From Candidatus Aminicenantota bacterium (GTDB lineage: Bacteria; Acidobacteriota; Aminicenantia; Aminicenantales; Saccharicenantaceae), in the NCBI GenBank assembly GCA_014360015.1, contig JACIYJ010000009.1, forward strand, positions 1-64,000: 64,000 nucleotides of DNA, read 5' to 3'. Positions 16,172 through 25,323 of this stretch are shown here, in pieces (the stretch's first letter is position 1; each line of letters opens with the position of its first letter). The position numbers and the translations under genes are program-made. The notes under the pieces were generated by a model. The model made no database searches. It worked only from the letters and a program-made list of their open reading frames with translations, and was not told the DNA's origin.

Positions 16172-18876
16172 CAGAATAACCTCCGTTGTTTAGCCTTCTC
16201 TTCTTTTTCTTTTATCTCTTCCTTTATTTTTTCTTTTCCGCTTAAGAAGCCATCAAGAAGCTTCTTTTCTTTGCTCTCGGCCGGCAGCGTCTCGGTTATA
16301 GCCTGGGCCACCCGGTAGAAGACCTCGTTCTGGCCATACCCGGTTTCTGATAGCACATCTCTGATTTTATCCTTTTTCCCGTCCTTCCATAGTAAGAGGA
16401 CCCGATGTAGAACGTCTATCATTTCATCCGAATCTTCAAGCTGCTCAAGCTTTCTATCCTGTGGACCCAGGACGACGATAAATTCTTTTTCTTTCCTGAT
16501 AAAACCTTTGTTCCACTCCTGGCTGATGTCAAGACCGCTGCTCTGACCAAGCTTTCGGGCATCGTCAAAATGGACCTTAGCTTCTCCATAAGTCCAGCGC
16601 CAGAGGATGTAAAACCTGCTCAGGGGGCTCAGTTGTCCGGCTATTCCATTGTGCAGAATTTTCTTTACAGCATAATTGGTAACAATCTCCCGAACAAATT
16701 CAAGGAGTTTATCCGCGCCGACTACATTCCCTTCATAGTCCAGCACTTTTTTGTACTTGCCAAATATTTCAATGGAGGAACCTATGGCTGAGACAAAATA
16801 ATCCGCCCCGCTTATCCCTTCTTCCCAGAGTCGGTCGAGTTTGTTGTGAATATGGTTCTTTATTTCTTCTTTTACCTCGTTTAGCCAGCCAGTTTCGATC
16901 CTTTCCATTTTCCGGCAGACAAAGTAGATGGATGAGGCCAGCGCGGCCGATTCTTTTGCTCTGAGTCTGGCTTTCATTTCGGTGTCAATGGGCCAGGAGG
17001 CCGTAGGTACCAGGCCAGATTCCAGAAGTGAGTTAATGAGCGTTTCCCAACCGGAGGTTGATTTGTGAGTGTAAACGATTGTGGCAATCCCATTTGGCTT
17101 TAGGACCCGATAAATTTCCTGAAAGGATTTTTTGAGCATTTCTTCAAAATATTTTTTTCCCGCTTCATACCCGCCTTCATTATGGGAATAAGCCACAATT
17201 TCATCTTTTTTCGGAGTAAGAGGAGTGGTAAATAATTCAGGGTATAAATCTCCAATTGCCCTTTTCAGCCAGACATAGAAGAAATCTGAAAGATAAGAAT
17301 ATGGGACGTTGTCATAATAGGGAGGATCGGTAAAAACGGCGTCGATAGAATTCTCCTTGAACTCAATTTTATTAGCAGACCCTTGGATAATTGATACATT
17401 CTTAGCACTGAACGAAATGAAATCAATCACTCTTAATATTCTCCTGTTCACCATTCCTTCCCAGCTTCCTACTGTAGAAGATAAAGGATTTAGTTCAGAA
17501 AAATCCCAAACCATAGGAAGTGCCTGCCTATTATAGAGATTGACAGTTCTTTCTTGACTATTATCCCATCTACTAAGCGAATTATAATAATCTACCATCC
17601 TGTCAAGGCCTAAAGCTAAATAGGTAGTAACAACTTTAGAATATTCTCCATCGTATCCTTCAGACAACATTTTTTTATAAGCTTGTCTTACTTTTTCAAC
17701 AAAAATAACCAGGGCAAGCTTCTGACGGGAATTGAAAAGGTCGCCCCATTTGAGCATGCCATACCTCTGGACGCGAAAGCCAAGAGTCTCTTTTGGTGGA
17801 AGTGGTTCATCGGGGACGGGGTCGAAACCCCATTTTTCCATTAATTCTTGGCGCTTCTTTTCAAGATATCTTTCTGCTTCCTTGAATATTTTCACATCCT
17901 TTTCTGTGGCGAGACGGTAAGTTTTTCCACTTTTGCCCCGATGATGAAGGATAACTGCTACCATTCTTTCGCCTGCTTTTCCTTCTTGAAATAGTTTTCT
18001 CGTGGTATCATCATCAATCGTTGACCCACATACAGGACAAATTGCTACCGCCCGGGAAACTGTTCCCTTCTCTGGGTCAAAATCCTTGTGCATTTTTTCA
18101 TATCCGGTACCGACAATTTTAAACTTAACCTTCTTGCCTTCTACATAAGGAAAGAGCGCCACCTTTTTACCTTCTTTTTTTGCCAGCCAAAAATTTGCCG
18201 TAAGAGGAATTTGTGCTGAACAAATAGGATTTTGACATGGGATAGTCCTCATCCAATAATAGCCGACAGGAATTGATCCATCTTCGTCTGCTGGATAAAA
18301 TTTGCCGATTTCTTTTTTCGCTTCTTCCAACACCCAGTTTCCCCATTTTTCGACATCATCTAAAAGAGGATTTCCACTCTTTGATTTTCCCAGTTTTAAA
18401 TCATGAGGAAGGTTCTCAGCGCGACCGTATTTCTGAGGGTATTCCAGAGTGCATTTCAGGATGAGAACCGCCACCGGATTGTATTCAAGAGCATAGGTTT
18501 CGCAGCCGAGGCGCAGAGCTTCAAGCGGAATAGAACCACCCCCGGCAAAGCAATCAAGGACCTTAGGCGGTTTGCCCCCATTGGCTTCCAAAATATCTCG
18601 GCGGGCTTTATCCAGAAGGCTCTGATTTAAAGAATTTTCCCACTTGGAGAGCTCGATTATAAAATTTTTTTTCTTCTCAAGTTCAACCGGGTCTTCAGAA
18701 GCTGGAATAAGAGCAGCATAATTTGTGGCTCTGGAAGAACCCAACGGCTTCCTAGTCCACCAGATATGCAGGGTGGAGATGTGCCCGTGCCTTATGTTTT
18801 TCTCTTTAGCAGATATTTGACTTACTTCTTTAACAGGAAAGGTTACTTCAATAAATCTCTTGTCTAAATCGGCCAT
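16171..18876 (-). CDS. DUF1156 DNA methyltransferase, anti-phage-associated
   Basis: This 901-residue protein has the typical DUF1156 start (FPVKEVSQISAKEKNIRHGH and HIWWTRKPLGSSRA, residues 14-51). The SAM-binding motif I DCFAGGGSIPLEAL is near 109 and the catalytic DPPY motif is at residues 514-517 (FTDPPYYDNVPYSY), so it is an amino-methyltransferase (N6-adenine or N4-cytosine type). Zinc-ribbon-like Cys pairs (IPCQNPICS and AICPVCGS) lie between the two motifs. It follows the SNF2 helicase with a 13-base overlap. It would modify host DNA as the self-mark of the system. Target sequence is unknown. Confidence 0.88.
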   Translation of the reverse strand: MADLDKRFIEVTFPVKEVSQISAKEKNIRHGHISTLHIWWTRKPLGSSRATNYAALIPASEDPVELEKKKNFIIELSKWENSLNQSLLDKARRDILEANGGKPPKVLDCFAGGGSIPLEALRLGCETYALEYNPVAVLILKCTLEYPQKYGRAENLPHDLKLGKSKSGNPLLDDVEKWGNWVLEEAKKEIGKFYPADEDGSIPVGYYWMRTIPCQNPICSAQIPLTANFWLAKKEGKKVALFPYVEGKKVKFKIVGTGYEKMHKDFDPEKGTVSRAVAICPVCGSTIDDDTTRKLFQEGKAGERMVAVILHHRGKSGKTYRLATEKDVKIFKEAERYLEKKRQELMEKWGFDPVPDEPLPPKETLGFRVQRYGMLKWGDLFNSRQKLALVIFVEKVRQAYKKMLSEGYDGEYSKVVTTYLALGLDRMVDYYNSLSRWDNSQERTVNLYNRQALPMVWDFSELNPLSSTVGSWEGMVNRRILRVIDFISFSAKNVSIIQGSANKIEFKENSIDAVFTDPPYYDNVPYSYLSDFFYVWLKRAIGDLYPELFTTPLTPKKDEIVAYSHNEGGYEAGKKYFEEMLKKSFQEIYRVLKPNGIATIVYTHKSTSGWETLINSLLESGLVPTASWPIDTEMKARLRAKESAALASSIYFVCRKMERIETGWLNEVKEEIKNHIHNKLDRLWEEGISGADYFVSAIGSSIEIFGKYKKVLDYEGNVVGADKLLEFVREIVTNYAVKKILHNGIAGQLSPLSRFYILWRWTYGEAKVHFDDARKLGQSSGLDISQEWNKGFIRKEKEFIVVLGPQDRKLEQLEDSDEMIDVLHRVLLLWKDGKKDKIRDVLSETGYGQNEVFYRVAQAITETLPAESKEKKLLDGFLSGKEKIKEEIKEKEEKAKQRRLF

Positions 18877-21800
18877 TTATGCTCCTCCATGACTTTATTT
18901 TTCAATTCCATGAGTGGTACAACAAACCTGGTCACTTCGACTTTCTCGACGACCGCGATGTTTTCCGCCGGATTGCGAATGATACTTAAAACGGGTCTGG
19001 TTCTGGCGTTAGAAATCACATAAAGCCAGTAATCACTCTTAAAACGCTGGGCTTTAAACCACTCGTTCGGTGTTAAAGCGACTTCCCCCTCGCCGGCTCT
19101 GGCTTTAACTTCGATATAGCGAATCTCATTTTTCCCTGTCGACTTAATATCAAACCCCAGATTTTGAGCCGAGACATCTTCCGGCTCGCGCCCCTGTCTT
19201 TTTTCATAATCCATCGCAATTTTCATTCCAATGGCCTCAATTTCCTGGTCTTCAGCCATATCTCCCGATTCAGGAATAACTCTGATAACAGTGAGCAGCT
19301 CGGGCATGGTGATGGATAGGGTCTGTTCTTTGTTTATCTCCTCTTCAAGGTCTTTCCGGGCTAATTCATATCTTTTTTTCTGTTCCTCTTTATTTCTGAT
19401 AGGAAGATCGACTCTTTCTCCCTGGGCCTGCCTTTCGAGAAGATTTACAAGTTCAAGGTCAAGTTCTGCAATAAGATAATCAAGAGACCTCAAGCCATAT
19501 TTTCTTTTAATATCGGCCTGGCGCTGGCGCTCGTTGGAAAGTTCCTGCTTAAATTTTTCTACAGCTTTTATGGCTTCGGGGAGCATTTTCTTTTCTTCAA
19601 TAGCCACCTTTTCTGTGGGGCCATCATAGGGAGTCAGGTCCCAGATGACCGCCGGGTTTATTTCACTGCAATTTTGACCATCCTCATAAAGGGCAATAAT
19701 TCTCCTTCCCGCTACCTCGTTTTTACCGTCTCTTATTTCAGCCACATAAAACCAGATGAAGCCATTATATCTGCCTGAGGGATCTTTAAAAACAGAGCCC
19801 CTTAGGCTTTTTTCCTGAAGGTTATTAAAGACCCATCTGATCAGGGCTTCAAGCAGCGGATGACCAAAGGAAATGAATTCAGCATCAGGGTTTTTAAAAC
19901 CCAGATCCTTATCAAATGTTACTTTGGGATAGCGAGCCATCAGGAAGCCAAATGAATTTTTAAAATCGACCTGTTCCGCTATCCGTTTGAGCTCAGATGG
20001 AATGGAATCTATGGCCAGGAATCCATTTTTGAGCTCATGATATTTACCGCCAACGCGGGAAAATACCTTTTTGAAGAAATTTTCCACATACTCCGGGATT
20101 AACCTATTCTCGCGAGCTTTCTCTGCCCACTCTTTTATCTTAGGATAATTGATAAAATGAGTGGCCAGGGTTTCACCCATCATTTCTTTGATCCGAGATA
20201 TGTATTCTTCATCGCACTTAATATCAAGCTCAGCCAGGATTTCATCCATGGTCTTGGCGTTCGTGGCCGCATCGATAATAAGCTGATACAGGTCCTTTCC
20301 ATAGAACAATTCACCTATGACATCAAAAACTCGGTCACTGCCGTAGGCTTTTCTTATTTCCTCCAGCTTATCGAGCAGCTTGGCCAGGACTTTACCTTCC
20401 CGGGTATCCTCTGAGACAAGATTAAAGATATAGACGTCTTTTTTCTGGCCGTAGCGATGGATGCGGCCCATCCGCTGCTCGAGGCGGTTGGGGTTCCAGG
20501 GCAAATCATAGTTGATCATAAGATGGCAAAATTGGAGGTTGATGCCTTCACCAGCTGCTTCTGTGGCTACCATGATGTCGGTTTCATCACGAAATATTTT
20601 TTCTGCTTTAATTCGTTCATCAAGCCCCATGCCGCCATGGATATAATTTACCTTGTATCCCCAGCTTTTTATCTTTCTGACGAGGTAATCAAGAGTGTCT
20701 CTTGATTCGGTAAAAATAAGGATCTTCGGATTACCCTGTATTTCCTGGATTTTTTTGAAGCCCTCTATGATGGCTTTCTTAAGTTCCTTAAGTTTCACTT
20801 CACTTTCGTTTTTAATAATTTCTTCTGCTTTGGTGGCTAACTGATCTATTAGTTCAATTTCGCGGCGAAGCTGCTCTGCGTTTGCAGCTAAGCTAACAGC
20901 TTCCCATTCTTTTTCTTTATTCCATCTATCTTTTTCTTCTGAGTCTTCAACTTCCTCGAGGTCGATGTAAATATCTCTGGGTTTTTCTTCGCCTTTTAAT
21001 ATCTTTTCGAGGCGCTCCTTTCTTCTACGGAGAGATTGAAGCAGGGCGTACGAGCTTGAAGCCATGCGACGCTGAAGGATCATTAGGGCAAAGGCGATAT
21101 TTCTTTTCTTCGGATCAGCCTTGGCCATGTCATATTGCTCAATTATGTAGCGGGAGACCTCGTTGTAAAGCTCTTTTTCATCATCGGAAAGTTTAAATTT
21201 TATAGTATTAGGGAATCTTCTGGTAAAAAGCGGTCGACCTTCAAAATCTTTAAGGTCTTCCTTAAGACGCCGGATAAAAAGTGGATTGTCTTTATTGCGG
21301 AGGGATTCCTCAATTAAATCAGCTGAAGCAAAAAAGCCTGGATACAAGAGATCAAGGAAGAGTCGAAAGTTTTCCGGGTCTCCCTTATGCGGCGTGGCCG
21401 TGAGGAAAACAAGATGATTAGAGTTTTTTGATAGGGCTTCTCCAAGTTTATAACGCTGGGTCTTGGTGGTCTTATCGCCATAGGCATAGGCAGCCATCTT
21501 ATGAGCTTCATCAACGATGATTAAGTCCCAGCTCACTGAGCTTAAGGCCGGAAGAATATCTTCCTGCTTGCTAAAATCAATTGAGGTAATTATCTGGTCG
21601 TTCTTTTCCCAAGGGTTTTCTCCGTAGTGGCCTCTGTAAACGCCTCGGTCAAGCACGACGAATTTTTCATCGAACTTTTCTTTCATTTCCCGGAGCCATT
21701 GCTCTTTCAAATGGCCGGGGACAACAATCAATATACGACGGGCAAGTTTCCTGATCTTTAGCTCTTTTATGATCAGACCAGCCATTATGGTCTTGCCAGC

Positions 21801-22178
21801 GCCGGGGTCGTCGGCAATCAGAAAACGAATTCTTGGTTGGCGCAGAATATAACCGTACACGGCTTCAATCTGAAATGGAAGCGGATCAATCCGGGAAACG
21901 CTCATGGCCAGAAGTGGGTCAAAAAGCGAGGCGTAATTGAAGCGAGTGGCTTCAATGAGAAAGAAAGTATCTTCAGCCGGAGCAGCCAGGTCAATTTCTC
22001 TCAATGCGGGTTGAATAAGCGCGAACTCCGATGGAGTAAAAAGCTGATTGATTCCTCTTTTTGAATTTTGAGTTATACCCACGAGCTGGACGTAATCACC
22101 GACCTGCTCTATTTGGCTTACTCTTACCGGCTCGTCCCAAAAGGGCCCCTTAACGATGTCACCAGGTTTTATGGCCAT
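18864..22178 (-). CDS. SNF2-type helicase with C-terminal DUF3883
   Basis: This 1104-residue superfamily 2 ATPase has Walker A DDPGAGKT (residues 123-130), DEAH box near 223, SATP-like LTATPHKGDPENF near 262 and helicase C motifs (KILIFTESRDTLDYL near 490, VATEAAGEGINLQ near 545, RMGRIHRYGQ near 580). Near the C-terminus a DUF3883 domain is visible (LGFDIKSTGKNEIRYIEVKA, near 1015), which has a restriction-enzyme-like core and is common in defence helicases. It is the first gene of the operon. DrmD of DISARM is a relative in overall design. Role: DNA translocation and possibly cleavage in a modification-dependent defence. Confidence 0.88.
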   Translation of the reverse strand: MAIKPGDIVKGPFWDEPVRVSQIEQVGDYVQLVGITQNSKRGINQLFTPSEFALIQPALREIDLAAPAEDTFFLIEATRFNYASLFDPLLAMSVSRIDPLPFQIEAVYGYILRQPRIRFLIADDPGAGKTIMAGLIIKELKIRKLARRILIVVPGHLKEQWLREMKEKFDEKFVVLDRGVYRGHYGENPWEKNDQIITSIDFSKQEDILPALSSVSWDLIIVDEAHKMAAYAYGDKTTKTQRYKLGEALSKNSNHLVFLTATPHKGDPENFRLFLDLLYPGFFASADLIEESLRNKDNPLFIRRLKEDLKDFEGRPLFTRRFPNTIKFKLSDDEKELYNEVSRYIIEQYDMAKADPKKRNIAFALMILQRRMASSSYALLQSLRRRKERLEKILKGEEKPRDIYIDLEEVEDSEEKDRWNKEKEWEAVSLAANAEQLRREIELIDQLATKAEEIIKNESEVKLKELKKAIIEGFKKIQEIQGNPKILIFTESRDTLDYLVRKIKSWGYKVNYIHGGMGLDERIKAEKIFRDETDIMVATEAAGEGINLQFCHLMINYDLPWNPNRLEQRMGRIHRYGQKKDVYIFNLVSEDTREGKVLAKLLDKLEEIRKAYGSDRVFDVIGELFYGKDLYQLIIDAATNAKTMDEILAELDIKCDEEYISRIKEMMGETLATHFINYPKIKEWAEKARENRLIPEYVENFFKKVFSRVGGKYHELKNGFLAIDSIPSELKRIAEQVDFKNSFGFLMARYPKVTFDKDLGFKNPDAEFISFGHPLLEALIRWVFNNLQEKSLRGSVFKDPSGRYNGFIWFYVAEIRDGKNEVAGRRIIALYEDGQNCSEINPAVIWDLTPYDGPTEKVAIEEKKMLPEAIKAVEKFKQELSNERQRQADIKRKYGLRSLDYLIAELDLELVNLLERQAQGERVDLPIRNKEEQKKRYELARKDLEEEINKEQTLSITMPELLTVIRVIPESGDMAEDQEIEAIGMKIAMDYEKRQGREPEDVSAQNLGFDIKSTGKNEIRYIEVKARAGEGEVALTPNEWFKAQRFKSDYWLYVISNARTRPVLSIIRNPAENIAVVEKVEVTRFVVPLMELKNKVMEEHKWPI

Positions 22179-22683
22179 GCTCGACCTCGCCTAATTTATG
22201 AGATAGCTCAAAAAATAAATGTCATTTTTACCCCAAAATATTTCAAAAATAACAAACCTACAAGCAGACCTTTGGGCAGGCTTAACCACCTTGACCTTGC
22301 TGATTCTAATAATTTTCCCATCCATCCAAGGCTATATCTCTAATCTTTTCATTTTCCCGATATTGAATCTTCTTCGTCAAGCATTTTAAGCTATTTCAAT
22401 ATTTAGAATCAATAATAACCTTTTTCCTAGTTCAGACATATTATTCAAGTAAGATAGAGCAGAAGGTATGGGCTGGGTAGTTGTCCGGGAATAGGGGCTG
22501 GAGCAGAAGGGGCTAGAAAATTTATCAGTCTGGCTTTTGAAAAAGCATGGGTTCCTCCATAAAGAAATTTTAAAACACCTAAAAGAAATGAGGATAAAAC
22601 TCCGATGACAGCAAATAAATACCTTGCTTAACCTAAACTTTGCAAAGTACATCTTGTGCACGAAAGCTACTATTATAGCCCGC
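22179..22683. other. Upstream region of the defence operon, no gene seen
   Basis: No convincing coding sequence is visible on either strand. Near 22490-22555 a short stretch on the plus strand (GAGAEGARKFISLAFEKAW) looks protein-like but is only about 25 residues long. The SNF2 helicase promoter should lie here, reading leftward, but I cannot pick out convincing -35 and -10 boxes. Confidence 0.4.
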
Positions 22684-23050
22684 ATGGAGAATAGGATTTC
22701 TCTAAGGTAATCAAGATTTGCTGACCTAACAGAAAGACTGACAGGAAGGCATCGCGAAGATGGAAGTAAGAGGGTAAAACATATCTACAATTAGGTTCCC
22801 TGGCATTAAAACTCAAAAAAATACAAGGCGGCCGTGCTGGAAAAGAACGAGATTGTTTTTCATATAGTTGATACATATGGTTATAAAGCAGGGACCGCGG
22901 CTTTCACCCCGGCCATTGAGCTATATGACAGGGAAATAGCGCCGCTTATTAAAGCGAACTCCTTAAAGCAAAAAGCCCGGTCGAATTGAATGACGTTATA
23001 AGTAAAATTGAAGCGCTCGGCCTTGAATGGGGCGAGCCCGACGGGAATTA
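22684..23050 (+). pseudogene. Decayed gene of unknown function
   Basis: One frame from the ATG at 22684 reads MENRISLR, stop, SRFADLTERLTGRHREDGSK and, after two more stops, AAVLEKNEIVFHIVDTYGYK followed by AGTAAFTPAIELYDREIAPL. The best coding pattern then shifts frame to ELLKAKSPVELNDVISKIEA and ends at a TAG near 23048-23050. The protein-like content with three stops and a frameshift indicates a dead gene. I do not recognise the family. It sits between two defence-type loci. Confidence 0.4.
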
Positions 23051-23153
23051 GTTAGGACATCTTTTTACTACGGCCACGATGAACAAACAAAAGAGAATCT
23101 TCTTTGCGTCAAAGCGAATAATCTTAGAAATATTAGATAGGGTTACACACAAA

Positions 23154-23678
23154 TTAGAGCAATTTCCTGACAAGTTCTAAAACATGCTTTAAATGCTCAA
23201 CATCATTTAAATCTCGGGGGGTAGATGCTCTGTTTGCCAAATTTTCTATCCTGATATTAATCTCCGACAGAGAAATGATTTTCGACCTGATAATTTCAGC
23301 TAATAATTCTGGTGTTCTTTTTAATCTTTTTTTGGTAATTGTCCTTTCCACCTCGCGCATAAAAGCTCGGTTGTTTTCATCGGACAGCAGAATGCATTTA
23401 TGACAGTGGGCATAAGCGATAGAGGCAGCTTCTCCAAATCCTAAAGTTCGAGACAAACTGGAAAATAATTCAAGTTCCTCTATTTCGGTTAGAGATTCTA
23501 TTGATATAAGCCGGGTATGTATCGCCTCTTTTAGAACTTTCTTCTGCTCCGACCAGATAATTTCATTATATACTTCTTCCAGCACATCGAACTTATATTC
23601 GGTTAACCTGGATAAACAACACAGCAAATCCAGCTTTATTAGATCAATGAGCGCGTTTGAATCGATGACTAATTTTAT
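23154..23678 (-). CDS. PIN-domain (DUF3368-like) putative ribonuclease toxin, start uncertain
   Basis: The open frame encodes a PIN fold: KLVIDSNALIDLI near the N-terminus carries the first catalytic Asp, SSLSRTLGFGEAASIAYAHC holds the central Glu, and KCILLSDENNRAFMREVE carries the later acidic residue. The C-terminal region (RSKIISLSEINIRIENL) resembles DUF3368-type PIN proteins. Upstream of the TTG at 23627 the PIN core continues without ATG, GTG or TTG. The only well placed candidate is an ATA at 23678 preceded by AAAGGGG, which could be a mutated ATG. It lies directly behind the XRE-IrrE gene and in its frame. Probably a toxin-antitoxin pair, perhaps inactivated. Confidence 0.65.
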   Translation of the reverse strand: MKLVIDSNALIDLIKLDLLCCLSRLTEYKFDVLEEVYNEIIWSEQKKVLKEAIHTRLISIESLTEIEELELFSSLSRTLGFGEAASIAYAHCHKCILLSDENNRAFMREVERTITKKRLKRTPELLAEIIRSKIISLSEINIRIENLANRASTPRDLNDVEHLKHVLELVRKLL

Positions 23679-23723
23679 ATCCCCTTTTGCTAAAACAAAC
23701 TCCGGCTCGACAATCTGGTTTTC

Positions 23724-24956
23724 TCAAGTGCGCCTGGCTTCAGGAATTTTAAATATATCTTTTTCAGGCAAGCCAGCCAGCTTAAGAAGCTCAATTAATT
23801 TATTCCTGCTGATGAGGCCTAACCGTGCTGCTTCTATCGCCAGATTCACAAGGCGCTCAGAAGCATGCTGAAAGATAAATCTATTTCTTTTTCCAGATAA
23901 AGCATTTTTCTGGTCAAAATATTTTTTAACGACTTTACTGACGTCACTCTTATCTTTATCCAGCAACTCTTCCCGTTCCTTTTCGTTAATAAAGCGAAGA
24001 TTATAGAGTCGCCATATGACAGATTCAACGCTGACGCCAAAATATCCCGCCATCTGCACAACATCAAGGTAATTTATCTCGAGGTCTTTTTCCGGGCGCC
24101 TTGCTTCATAGTTTAAAATCTCATCTTTTACGACTACTTGAATTTGAATCCGAGAAGGATTGCCTTTGCCCCTGGAAAGCAAAAAATTTTTTATGGCCTC
24201 TTCTGGCATAAGAAAATTGGCGGCAAAGACATCAGCTCGCACCTCTCTTAAATTTTTCCCTTCTTTAGCTCTGGTGACTATGGCCGGAAGGTCCTTTATA
24301 TCGCAGAGCGCATGGCAGTATTCATGGATAAGAGAATACCGCTGGCGGACTGGAGGTTCACTGGCATTTACAGTGCAGACAATGGCCTGACCGGTGTGGA
24401 AAGTAAAACCGGAGATTCCAGGGGGCAATTTCAATCCAAGTATCAAGATGCCCTGGAGTTCAAGGATATTTGCAGGGTTGGTTATTGGCGCGGTTCCAAG
24501 ATTAAGGCGGCGTCGTTCCTGGGCAGCAATTTCCTGTCCATGCTTGATAGCATCCCATTTCGTGTCGATCCTCTTAGAGTAGCTGGCTAATAGAACGCCC
24601 CTCATTCGCTCCAGGCCAAGTTTATCCTCAAGGTCGAAAATAGAATTGATCACTTCCATCCCCCGATTGAGAGCCTTCTTGATACCTGACTGCTCATTAA
24701 TTTCAGGAATTGCTCGCATGATGTAAGAAATCCCCTCGGCCTCAAAAGCTTCTTCAAAAAAACTCTGGAGAGGGCGACCGTACAGACGGGCCAGGGTAAC
24801 CAGCTCAATACTCGACACTTTCCGCTTGCCAGCCTCGATCTGAGCTATGGCGGGGCGCGAAAGGTGCAGGGCGCTGGCTACCTTTTCCTGGGAAAGTCCA
24901 GCCGATTCACGAGCCTGGCGTAATCTCCGGGCCAGATCTTCCTGAGTTATGGTCAT
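23724..24956 (-). CDS. XRE-family HTH with ImmA/IrrE metallopeptidase domain
   Basis: This 410-residue protein combines an N-terminal XRE helix-turn-helix (LRQARESAGLSQEKVASALH, residues 12-31, then IAQIEAGKRKVSSIEL) with a central zinc-peptidase domain bearing HEYCH at residues 211-215 and a downstream VRADVFAANFLMPEEAI with the third ligand region. ImmA/IrrE proteins cleave or sense repressors, and fused forms often act as antitoxin-like regulators. The C-terminal 150 residues are helical. The gene ends where the PIN frame begins. A TTAAG-CCGC-CTTAA inverted repeat upstream (24982-24995) may be its operator. Confidence 0.88.
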   Translation of the reverse strand: MTITQEDLARRLRQARESAGLSQEKVASALHLSRPAIAQIEAGKRKVSSIELVTLARLYGRPLQSFFEEAFEAEGISYIMRAIPEINEQSGIKKALNRGMEVINSIFDLEDKLGLERMRGVLLASYSKRIDTKWDAIKHGQEIAAQERRRLNLGTAPITNPANILELQGILILGLKLPPGISGFTFHTGQAIVCTVNASEPPVRQRYSLIHEYCHALCDIKDLPAIVTRAKEGKNLREVRADVFAANFLMPEEAIKNFLLSRGKGNPSRIQIQVVVKDEILNYEARRPEKDLEINYLDVVQMAGYFGVSVESVIWRLYNLRFINEKEREELLDKDKSDVSKVVKKYFDQKNALSGKRNRFIFQHASERLVNLAIEAARLGLISRNKLIELLKLAGLPEKDIFKIPEARRT

Positions 24957-24981
24957 TTCTGAACTCCTTAAATAAATGACG

Positions 24982-24995
24982 TTAAGGCGGCTTAA
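24982..24995. promoter_or_regulatory. Candidate operator upstream of the XRE-IrrE gene
   Basis: An inverted repeat with 5-bp arms (TTAAG and CTTAA around a 4-base centre) lies 26 bases before the start at 24956. XRE regulators usually bind such short dyads over their own promoter. The rest of the intergenic region to 25323 shows nothing I can name, apart from the AAGGAG ribosome site before the next gene. Confidence 0.35.
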
Positions 24996-25323
24996 TAGTA
25001 TCAGAGCGTTTTATATGTCAGTTGAATTCTTCCCTCCATCAGGAGTTTAGATTATCTTACATAAAAAGTCAAGAATTGGCATATTATGCAATATTTTATT
25101 ACCATAATTAAAACAATGAGGATGGCCACTATTCGCATACTAATCAAATCTGGGGAAGCATTTTTTATAAAGACATGGGATTTCAGTTTATCCCTTTTAC
25201 GAACGTTGAGTCAGGCGAAGAATAAGAGATTCAAATTCTGATTCAAATTTAGATATCAGATAGGTTAAAATTGGCATCTCTGGGAATTACTTAGCAATAG
25301 AACAAAAAAGGAGAATTGCTGAA

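Noticed and set aside
22386..22685. Minus-strand open frame of 99 codons upstream of the helicase
   Set aside because: Cys/Phe/Ser-rich translation without domain pattern or ribosome site; the region reads like decayed sequence.
25060..25100. Sigma-54-like TGGCAT...TGCA before the M49 gene
   Set aside because: The spacing between GG and GC is one base short of the required distance and it lies over 200 bases from the gene.
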